Made by a program: the position numbers and the translations under genes
NCBI GenBank assembly: GCA_012026715.1
Contig: VEPB01000282.1
Location: 1 to 8,456 of the forward strand
Origin: Methylococcaceae bacterium
Lineage (GTDB): Bacteria > Pseudomonadota > Gammaproteobacteria > Methylococcales > Methylococcaceae
Length of the DNA: 8,456 bases
Reading direction: 5' to 3'
Notes under the pieces: generated by a model
Told to the model about the DNA's origin: nothing
Databases searched by the model: none
What the model saw: only the letters and a program-made list of their open reading frames with translations
Shown: one piece after another, positions 1 through 5,333 of the stretch
Layout: each line of letters begins with the position of its first letter
How positions within the stretch are numbered: the first letter of the stretch is position 1

Positions 1-1795
1 GTGAACTGGTGTACTGCACTTCCAGTCCGGCGAAAGTCTTGTCCCCCCAGATCGGCGCCGATAAATTGAATTTGACCATGTGGTTGGGCGAATTGGGCAA
101 GCCCTTGCCGCCGCTCCTGGCATCCTGAAAGCTGTAGCTTAGCCGTCCTTCCACCTGTTCCCAATGCCCGATCAACTGGGCTTCCACGCCGGCCGCGCCC
201 ATGGTGCCCGGGTTGTTGGTGTATTGCTTGTAACTGGAGTCGGTACCCGTGACGGGGTCCCGTACGGTGTATGCGTTCAGGCTGATGATGTCCTTCAGCC
301 GGTAATAAAAGGGCGACAGATGGAGTCGGAGATGTTCCCCGATAGCCTGTTCCCAGACGAACTCAAAGGTTTCGATGGTTTCCGGCTTGAGATTGGAATT
401 AGGCAGCCAGGTGTTGTTGCAGCAGGTATAGAGGCTCTCGAACGAGCTTGGGGCGCGGAACGCGGGGCCGTATAGCCACTTGAGAGTGGTGCCCGGAACT
501 GGGTCGTAGATCAGGCCGACGCGCGGATTGAGGGTTCCGCCGAAGGTCTCGTAATGATCGTAGCGCAGTCCGGCGTTGAGGTGCAGGTTGTCCAGGATGC
601 GGATCTCGTCCTGGGCGAACACCCCGAAGATGGTGCTGTTGAGCCGGTTGTTGGCATTGAGGGCGTACGGCGCGAGGTCGGCATTGACCATCCGCTGTTG
701 GTAGTTGCGGCGGTATTCCGCGCCCAGAGTCAGGTGGTTGCGCTCGAACAGGGTGCGGCTCACCAGGAATTCACCGCCGAACCACTGGCCGCTCCACTGG
801 TCCTGGTTGACCACGCTGCCGCCAGGGATCGCATAGGGCAGGGCATCGTCGAACCCATAGTAATCCCAGAACAGCCGCCCGGTGACGTCCCAGGCTTCGG
901 CGAAAGTGTGCCGATAATTCAGGTCCGCGTAAGCACGGGTATCCCGATAAAACACCCGCGGATCGTTGAAGATGGTGGTGGTGGTCCCGGTGGGCAGGAA
1001 TTTCTTGCGGGTGACATAGCCGCCCGACAAGGTCAGATCGCCATAAGATCCCTTGCCGAACAGCCGTTCGGCGCGGTCGCCGTCGAGATCGCGGGCGACC
1101 CCCTGCCGATTGCCACTCAAATCCGAGAAGGCGAGCCGGCTATGACCCTGGCTCTCGTAGTGGCTCGCCGACAGATAGCCTTCCAGGCCGTTGTCGAAAC
1201 GCCGGCCCACCGCGCCCTGCTCCTCGTGGGTGCCGAAGCTGGACACCTCGCCGGCCACCTGGGTGCCCTGCAGATCGCGCCCCCGCTTGGTGATGACGCT
1301 GACCACCCCGAAGAACGCGCTGCTGCCGTAAAGCGACGAGGCCGGCCCTCGCACGACTTCGACCCGTTCGATGTTGTCGACATCCAGAATGAAATCCCGG
1401 CCGATGGCGCTGTAATCCTCCAGGTTGTCGTTAATGCGATGGCCGTCCACCAGCACCAGCAACCGCATGTTGTAGTCGCCGGGCGGGGCGAAGCCGCGCA
1501 CGCCGATGTGGTTATAGGCGCGGTCATAGGTGGTGAGGAAACCCGGCAGGCTGCCCAGAATCGCGGCCAGGGTCCGGTAGCCGTATTTCTTGATCTGGTC
1601 GGCGGTGACGATGCTGACCGAGGCCGGTGCCTTGGTCTCCGGCTGCTCATAGCGGGACGCGCTGGAAATCGAGGGAATCTCGCTGAACAGCAGGTCGCCC
1701 TCGTCCAAAACCGTCGACGGCTTGGGCCTGGTGTCGGATTCAGCCGGGGTCACGGCACTGAAGGCCATGCAGCAAACGGTGATCAGGGTCTTCAT
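1..1795 (-). CDS. TonB-dependent outer-membrane receptor, C-terminal end missing
   Basis: This gene reads leftward and runs off the left edge with no stop, so 598 codons of N-terminal and barrel sequence are present. The ATG at 1795-1793 is the only sensible start: an in-frame TGA lies 11 codons upstream with no other start between. The ribosome site is weak (AGAG). Residues 1-18 look like a signal peptide (MKTLITVCCMAFSAVTPA). The plug domain spans about 52-172, with the typical segments RLLVLVDGHRIND (111-123) and VEVVRGPASSLYGSSAF (145-161). Alternating beta-strand sequence of the barrel follows, including the conserved FRAPSSFESLY (446-456). By family, it imports a scarce ligand across the outer membrane using TonB energy. 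The substrate is unknown; the plug resembles the CirA/BtuB-like group more than the FecA-like group. No clear Ton box was found. A vicinal cysteine pair (458-459) follows the FRAPS motif. It is divergent from the second receptor. Confidence 0.93.
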   Translation of the reverse strand, partial: MKTLITVCCMAFSAVTPAESDTRPKPSTVLDEGDLLFSEIPSISSASRYEQPETKAPASVSIVTADQIKKYGYRTLAAILGSLPGFLTTYDRAYNHIGVRGFAPPGDYNMRLLVLVDGHRINDNLEDYSAIGRDFILDVDNIERVEVVRGPASSLYGSSAFFGVVSVITKRGRDLQGTQVAGEVSSFGTHEEQGAVGRRFDNGLEGYLSASHYESQGHSRLAFSDLSGNRQGVARDLDGDRAERLFGKGSYGDLTLSGGYVTRKKFLPTGTTTTIFNDPRVFYRDTRAYADLNYRHTFAEAWDVTGRLFWDYYGFDDALPYAIPGGSVVNQDQWSGQWFGGEFLVSRTLFERNHLTLGAEYRRNYQQRMVNADLAPYALNANNRLNSTIFGVFAQDEIRILDNLHLNAGLRYDHYETFGGTLNPRVGLIYDPVPGTTLKWLYGPAFRAPSSFESLYTCCNNTWLPNSNLKPETIETFEFVWEQAIGEHLRLHLSPFYYRLKDIISLNAYTVRDPVTGTDSSYKQYTNNPGTMGAAGVEAQLIGHWEQVEGRLSYSFQDARSGGKGLPNSPNHMVKFNLSAPIWGDKTFAGLEVQYTSS

Positions 1796-1819
1796 GTCGG
1801 TGTCTCTGAACGATGCTTT

Positions 1820-1831
1820 CGGTCAAGACCG
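1820..1831. promoter_or_regulatory. Short inverted repeat upstream of the leftward receptor
   Basis: CGGTC-AA-GACCG is a perfect 5-bp inverted repeat lying 24 bases before the start of the leftward receptor. It could be an operator or a small leader hairpin. At this size in GC-rich DNA it could also be chance. No good sigma-70 promoter was seen next to it. Confidence 0.2.
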
Positions 1832-1850
1832 TCCGTGAGTATGTCCATCG

Positions 1851-1878
1851 TTGATCATGATGAGGCTTGGGAAAGAAT
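1851..1878 (+). promoter_or_regulatory. Weak sigma-70-like promoter candidate for the rightward receptor
   Basis: TTGATC at 1851-1856 and AAGAAT at 1873-1878 each match four of six consensus bases, with a 16-base spacer. They point toward the receptor starting at 2027 and would leave a leader of about 140 bases containing the GGGAA palindromes. This is the best match in the spacer but is weak. Confidence 0.2.
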
Positions 1879-2021
1879 AGATGCTCACGCCGACGATACA
1901 ACGGATGTGGGTCAATGGACGGATTTTCCCCGGGGAAAGGCGGGCACGGGAAAAACGGGAAGATTTCCCATGGCCAAGCGGCATCGAGTGGCGTAGCGTG
2001 CCGGAGCTTTTTCCCGCGGAA
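1869..2021. promoter_or_regulatory. Cluster of GGGAA/TTCCC half-sites between the divergent receptors
   Basis: The spacer between the two receptor genes holds repeated GGGAA-type half-sites. They comprise a single GGGAAA at 1869-1874, a perfect 14-bp palindrome TTTCCCCGGGGAAA at 1925-1938, GGGAAA at 1948-1953, the inverted repeat GGGAA-GAT-TTCCC at 1957-1969, and TTCC-CGC-GGAA at 2011-2021. The last overlaps the ribosome binding site of the rightward receptor. ACGGGAA also occurs as a direct repeat at 1946 and 1955. The first two palindrome centres are 31.5 bp apart, about three helical turns. This suits a dimeric regulator or a leader RNA structure controlling the receptors. The regulator is unknown. 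Confidence 0.4.
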
Positions 2022-2026
2022 GCCCT

Positions 2027-4318
2027 ATGAACAGTTCGAAAACCGTGGCCGTTACGGCCGCTCTGACATTATTCTCCGGCTCCCCGGGTGCGGCTGATCC
2101 GGATCAAGCGGCGAAGCAACTGGAGACCGTCGAGATCATTGCCGACAGCCCGCTGATGGTGTCCGGCATGCCCGTCGACAAGATCCCGGCGCCGGTACAG
2201 ACCGTCAGCGCCAAGGATCTGGACAGCCACCAGAGCCTTTCGGTGGCGGATTACATCCGCTGGAAGCTGGGCAGCGTCACCGTCAACGATGCCCAGAACA
2301 ACCCCTTCCAACCCGATGTCCAGTTCCGCGGCTTCACTGCGTCGCCGCTGCTGGGCCTGCCTCAGGGCATGTCGGTCTACGTCAACGGCATCCGCTTCAA
2401 CGAGCCGTTCGGCGATACGGTCAATTGGGACCTGATCCCGGAAAACGCGGTGGAGCAGATGACCCTGCACTCCGGCTCGAATCCGGTCTACGGCCTCAAT
2501 ACATTGGGAGGCGCAATCGCCATGCGCACCAAGACCGGTTTTTCCGCGCCGGGCCACACTATCGAACTGGCCGGCGGTTCCTGGGGCCGCCATTGGCAGG
2601 AACTGAGCTCCGGCTGGAACAACGGCAGCATTGGCTATTTCGTGGATTTGAAAAGCTTCATGGAGGATGGCTGGCGGGATTTTTCGCCGACCGACGTGAA
2701 ACAGGGCTTTGGGACTTTCAGCTGGCAGGACGAGCGTTCCAGGCTGAACCTGACCCTGTCCGCCAACAACAACACCATGATCGGCAACGGCGCCCTGCCT
2801 TACCAGTTATACCGGCAGGACTACCAGGCCATCTTCACCCACCCGGACCGCACCACCAATCGGCTGTTTCTCGCCGCGCTGGACGGCAGCAGCTGGCTGA
2901 CCGACAACCTGGAATTGTCCGGCAACGTCTATTTCCGCCAGAACCGGGTCAAGACCTTCAACGGCGACGACTCCGACTTCGAGCGGTGCGACGATGGCAC
3001 GGGGCTACTTTGCGACGAGGATGGAGCGCAGGTCGACGATATCAACGGCAACGCCATTCCCGCGCCCAACGCCCAACATCTCGCCACCAACAACACCAGC
3101 TACACCCGTCAGCGCAGCTTCGGCGGCAGTCTCCAAAGCGCCTGGGAGCAGGATTTCGCCGGCATGCACAACCGCCTGGTGACCGGCGGCAGCTTTGACG
3201 AAGGCATCATCCATTTCGGCTCCGACACCGAGGTCGCCACCCTCACGGCTGACCGCGGCACCGTCGGCACCGGCTGGCTGGTGGGTGAGAGCCGGGTGCG
3301 AGTCCACGGCCATGTGCGCCATCACGGGCTTTACTTCAGCGATAGCCTGGCGGTCACCGAGCAGCTGACGTTGACGGCAGCCGGCCGCTACAACCTGTCC
3401 TTCGTGCGGCTGGACGACCGCTACGGCACCGATCTGAACGGCTTCCACAAGTTCGAGCGGTTCAACCCCTCCGCTGGCCTGACCTATGCCTTCCTGCCGG
3501 AGATCGGCTTCTACGGCAACTACAGCGAATCCAACCGGGCGCCGACGCCGGTGGAACTGACCTGCTCGAATCCAGATGCCCCCTGCAAGCTGCCCAATGC
3601 CTTCCTGTCCGACCCGCCCCTGAACCAAGTGGTCGCCAAGACCTGGGAAGCCGGCTTGCGCGGCAAGCTCACCCAGTTTCTTAATGCCAAGATCGACTGG
3701 AATGCGGGCCTGTTCCAGACCGAGAACCACGACGACATCCTGTTCATCACCTCGGGCCGGCTCACCAACCAGGGTTATTTCGACAACGTGGGCATCACCC
3801 GCCGCCGCGGCATCGAGTTGGGACTGACCAGCGAATGGGACAGGGCCCGGTTCGGGGTCAACTACACCTTGCTGGACGCCACCTTCCGAACCCCGTTTCT
3901 GGCCAACAGCCCCAACAATCCGGCGGCGGACGAGGAAGGCCGAATCCGGATACAACGGGGCGACCGCCTGCCCGGCGTGCCGCGCCATCAGATCAAGGTC
4001 TATGCCGACGTGGAAGTCGTTCAGGGATTGACGCTGGGCGCCAACATGATCTTCAACAGCGGCCAATTTTTCCGGGGCGACGAAGCCAATGTGAGTCAGC
4101 CGCTCAAGGAATATGCATTGTTCAACCTGCACGGGGAATACCGATTCAATCCCCATGTGGCGCTGTTCGCCCGCATCGACAACCTGTTCGACAAGCGCTA
4201 CAACACCTTCGGCCTCTATGGCGACGCCAACGACGTGCTGCCGGGGTACACCGATACCCGCTTTGTCGGCGTGGGAGCGCCCCGCGCGGGGTGGGTGGGC
4301 GTCAAGCTGAGCCTGTGA
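2027..4318 (+). CDS. TonB-dependent outer-membrane receptor (FecA-like), complete
   Basis: A complete 763-residue receptor. The ATG is fixed by an in-frame TAG 11 codons upstream and by GGAAG 5 bases before the start. Residues 1-23 form a signal peptide (cleavage near GAA-DP). LETVEIIA at 32-39 is a plausible Ton box. The plug domain covers about 52-170, with MSVYVNGIRFNEPFGD (115-130) and VYGLNTLGGAIAMRTKTG (154-171). The rest is beta-barrel, with SNRAPTP at 502-508 and the late motif ARIDNLFDKRYNTFGLYGD (715-733). The protein ends VGVKLSL, without the usual final aromatic. A strongly acidic segment (311-342) contains Cys321 and Cys329, and a second cysteine pair lies at 513 and 520; both probably sit in extracellular loops as disulfides. 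By family it is a TonB-driven importer, possibly of a metal chelate. The ligand cannot be read. It is divergent from the leftward receptor and probably co-regulated with it. Confidence 0.95.
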   Translation: MNSSKTVAVTAALTLFSGSPGAADPDQAAKQLETVEIIADSPLMVSGMPVDKIPAPVQTVSAKDLDSHQSLSVADYIRWKLGSVTVNDAQNNPFQPDVQFRGFTASPLLGLPQGMSVYVNGIRFNEPFGDTVNWDLIPENAVEQMTLHSGSNPVYGLNTLGGAIAMRTKTGFSAPGHTIELAGGSWGRHWQELSSGWNNGSIGYFVDLKSFMEDGWRDFSPTDVKQGFGTFSWQDERSRLNLTLSANNNTMIGNGALPYQLYRQDYQAIFTHPDRTTNRLFLAALDGSSWLTDNLELSGNVYFRQNRVKTFNGDDSDFERCDDGTGLLCDEDGAQVDDINGNAIPAPNAQHLATNNTSYTRQRSFGGSLQSAWEQDFAGMHNRLVTGGSFDEGIIHFGSDTEVATLTADRGTVGTGWLVGESRVRVHGHVRHHGLYFSDSLAVTEQLTLTAAGRYNLSFVRLDDRYGTDLNGFHKFERFNPSAGLTYAFLPEIGFYGNYSESNRAPTPVELTCSNPDAPCKLPNAFLSDPPLNQVVAKTWEAGLRGKLTQFLNAKIDWNAGLFQTENHDDILFITSGRLTNQGYFDNVGITRRRGIELGLTSEWDRARFGVNYTLLDATFRTPFLANSPNNPAADEEGRIRIQRGDRLPGVPRHQIKVYADVEVVQGLTLGANMIFNSGQFFRGDEANVSQPLKEYALFNLHGEYRFNPHVALFARIDNLFDKRYNTFGLYGDANDVLPGYTDTRFVGVGAPRAGWVGVKLSL

Positions 4319-4361
4319 CGCGCTGCGCCGCTGGGCACTGAGCGGAGATTCCCTGGCGCCG

Positions 4362-4383
4362 CGCAAACCGTCCGTGGTTTGCG
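4362..4383 (+). terminator. Hairpin downstream of the rightward receptor, no U-tract
   Basis: CGCAAACC and GGTTTGCG form a perfect 8-bp stem around the 6-base loop GTCCGT, 43 bases after the receptor stop. No run of T follows, so this may be a weak terminator or a 3' end-stabilising hairpin. It would also form in a transcript entering from the small minus-strand ORF on the other side. Confidence 0.45.
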
Positions 4384-4394
4384 GGCTTCCCGCC

Positions 4395-4484
4395 GGAACC
4401 GAATGAGACCGCGCCACCGGCCCTTTCGAACGCCTTCGACTGGGAGGTGGGAAGGCAGTAAACGGCCTGTGGCGCGGAGGTTCC
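4395..4484. repeat. Long imperfect inverted repeat (90 bases) between convergent genes
   Basis: The arm at 4409-4422 (CCGCGCCACCGGCC) pairs with 4464-4477 (GGCCTGTGGCGCGG) at 13 of 14 positions. Outside it, GGAACC (4395-4400) pairs with GGTTCC (4479-4484) across a lopsided internal loop. Inside, GCCTTC (4432-4437) can pair with GAAGGC (4451-4456), or TCGAA (4426-4430) with TTCGA (4435-4439). It begins 77 bases after the rightward receptor and ends 34 bases after the 21-residue minus-strand ORF. A two-sided 3' structure or an intergenic palindromic repeat element would fit. Whether it is repeated in the genome cannot be seen here. Confidence 0.5.
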
Positions 4485-4518
4485 CGAAGGCGCCTGATGG
4501 AAACGATGGGGTTGTTGC

Positions 4519-4584
4519 TTAAGTCAGAAAGACTACAGCTACGATGACGGACCCCATGAGTAGCAAGGTTGCGCCAAGTATCAT
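4519..4584 (-). CDS. Candidate 21-residue single-span membrane peptide
   Basis: The ATG at 4584-4582 is preceded by AGGAG (4596-4592) with a 7-base gap, the best Shine-Dalgarno arrangement in the noncoding kilobase. The frame is 21 codons plus TAA. The peptide begins MILGATLLLMG and ends VIVAVVFLT. It has no charged residue and is hydrophobic along its whole length, so it would form one transmembrane helix. I do not recognise the family. Very small proteins of this kind are known as accessory subunits of membrane complexes (CydX, KdpF) and as type I toxins (Ibs, 18-19 residues); the sequence does not choose between these. It faces the rightward receptor tail to tail, with the hairpins at 4362-4484 between them. 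A chance ORF of this composition behind so good a ribosome site is possible but unlikely. Confidence 0.5.
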   Translation of the reverse strand: MILGATLLLMGSVIVAVVFLT

Positions 4585-4610
4585 GATTGTGCTCCTGGGA
4601 TGCGGATGAA

Positions 4611-4711
4611 GAAGCGTCTGGAGCCCCCCGAACGCGCCGCCGAAACGAGGAGAAAAGCGGAGGTCCGTTTAGACTATCCCGAGTCGAGGGCTCCAGATGC
4701 TTTATGGAGCC
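4611..4711. repeat. Overlapping inverted repeats with mutually exclusive pairing
   Basis: TCTGGAGCCC (4617-4626) and GGGCTCCAGA (4688-4697) are a perfect 10-bp inverted repeat. As plus-strand RNA the stem can extend to 16 pairs (4611-4626 with 4688-4703) with two G-U pairs. The right arm has a second partner: GGCTCCA (4689-4695) pairs perfectly with TGGAGCC (4705-4711). The two stems share bases and cannot form together. This is the layout of an attenuator or switching leader, though no gene start or U-tract on either side confirms it. On the minus strand this segment would be the leader of the 21-residue peptide ORF. Confidence 0.4.
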
Positions 4712-4740
4712 AAGCATGATCTGTGCCATGATTGAAACGG

Positions 4741-4810
4741 CTTGCTCTCACGGGGAATTGAGAGCTCTTGGAGCAAGTCTGTCCGGCGGTTTCGTCGTTT
4801 GTCGGCGACG
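4741..4810. other. Second group of alternative hairpins in the gene-free region
   Basis: GCTCTCA (4744-4750) pairs with TGAGAGC (4759-4765) around an 8-base loop. The overlapping CTTGCTC (4741-4747) pairs instead with GAGCAAG (4771-4777), so again only one of the two can form fully. CGTCG (4793-4797) and CGACG (4806-4810) make a third stem. Together with the repeats just to the left this suggests a structured RNA or a regulatory DNA segment, on an unknown strand. I could not match it to tmRNA, 6S RNA, SRP RNA, RNase P RNA or a known riboswitch. Confidence 0.3.
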
Positions 4811-4841
4811 GTCTGGCCGGGCTTGAGCGGGCGGAGAAGGG

Positions 4842-4988
4842 ATGTGGCCGTTGTTCGGCCTGCTGTTCCAGCGCCAGAGCCGGGCTTGCCCCAAGTGTCG
4901 GGCTGGGGTGGCACCATCGAGGTTGGGAGGAGCAGCGCATCTGCCCCGCAGTGCTACCGTAGTTGAATCTTGGCCTGCGTTTCTGTGA
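4842..4988 (+). CDS. Doubtful 48-residue ORF with a CPKC motif
   Basis: An ATG at 4842 follows GGAG with a 5-base gap and opens a 48-codon frame ending in TGA. The peptide starts MWPLFGLLFQRQ and contains ACPKC at residues 16-20, which recalls half of a zinc ribbon, but no second cysteine pair follows. The stretch also holds several hairpins, such as GGCCG-TTGTT-CGGCC at 4846-4860, so the same bases may serve RNA structure instead. Frames of this length are common by chance in GC-rich DNA. Confidence 0.13.
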   Translation: MWPLFGLLFQRQSRACPKCRAGVAPSRLGGAAHLPRSATVVESWPAFL

Positions 4989-5271
4989 AACTCCTTCCCA
5001 AGGACCTTCGAGCCTATCCGTCAAGGATTTCCTAACGCCCGCGGCCGGAAGACGCGGTTTCCTGCCCCGGCGCAAAGGCGGCCGCCTGTCGTCGTCGATC
5101 TCGGGAATTCTGGAATCTGCAGTTGGACGTGCCAGAGCGCATGCGGTTGCCGGGTTGACAAGGCGCGCCTCGTCCAACCGGTGAGCCGAGCCGGGCGATG
5201 AACCCGGCCGTCTCGCCAACGAGAGGGAAAAACGGCGCAGCGATCATGACGCATTGGTCTCGGACATCGGA
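4989..5271. other. Gene-free stretch before the radical SAM gene
   Basis: No frame here on either strand has a good ribosome site together with protein-like composition; the open frames are arginine- and proline-rich and typical of noncoding GC-rich DNA. Small palindromes are present: GCGGCCG (5041-5047) with CGGCCGC (5079-5085), and AGGCGCGCCT at 5161-5170. TTGACA at 5155-5160 matches a -35 box, but no -10 follows at the right distance. No tRNA or known RNA was recognised. Confidence 0.35.
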
Positions 5272-5295
5272 GGACCGCGGTCCATCCGCTGGACC
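5272..5295. promoter_or_regulatory. Palindrome upstream of the radical SAM gene
   Basis: GGACCGCGGTCC (5272-5283) is a perfect 12-bp palindrome, and a further GGACC half-site lies at 5291-5295. The palindrome ends 50 bases before the radical SAM start. It could be an operator or a leader hairpin for that gene, but no convincing promoter accompanies it. Confidence 0.25.
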
Positions 5296-5333
5296 CGGAA
5301 AAAGTGCATGGCATCCAACGACGAGGCGTTCCC

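Noticed and set aside
1850..1868. Possible Fur box upstream of the receptors
   Set aside because: Only about 10 of 19 positions match the classical consensus and the dyad is poor. The GGGAA palindromes are much stronger.
554..1996. Long open frame of 480 codons on the plus strand
   Set aside because: It lies opposite the leftward TonB-dependent receptor, whose minus-strand translation has clear signal peptide, plug and barrel motifs. The plus-strand product has no recognisable domain and is an antisense shadow in GC-rich DNA.
3005..4729. 574-codon open frame on the minus strand
   Set aside because: Most of it is antisense to the rightward receptor, and the remainder crosses the hairpin region in a different frame from the small ORF. 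It has low-complexity composition and no motif.
4704..4826. 40-codon plus-strand frame starting MEPSMICAMIE
   Set aside because: No ribosome site lies at a workable distance, and it runs through the competing hairpins; RNA or DNA structure explains the stretch better.
4674..5219. 181-codon open frame on the minus strand in the gene-free region
   Set aside because: Its composition is dominated by Arg, Pro, Ser and Ala, with no motif and no good ribosome site; it is typical of noncoding GC-rich DNA.
4820..5333. Cobalamin riboswitch before the B12-type radical SAM gene
   Set aside because: I looked for the conserved B12-box pattern and core on both strands and did not find it. Hairpins here are generic. 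An Infernal search with the Rfam cobalamin models would settle it.
5304..5333. GTG start giving a 484-residue radical SAM protein
   Set aside because: The extra residues do not resemble the start of this family, and the ATG at 5334 has the better-placed GAGG site.
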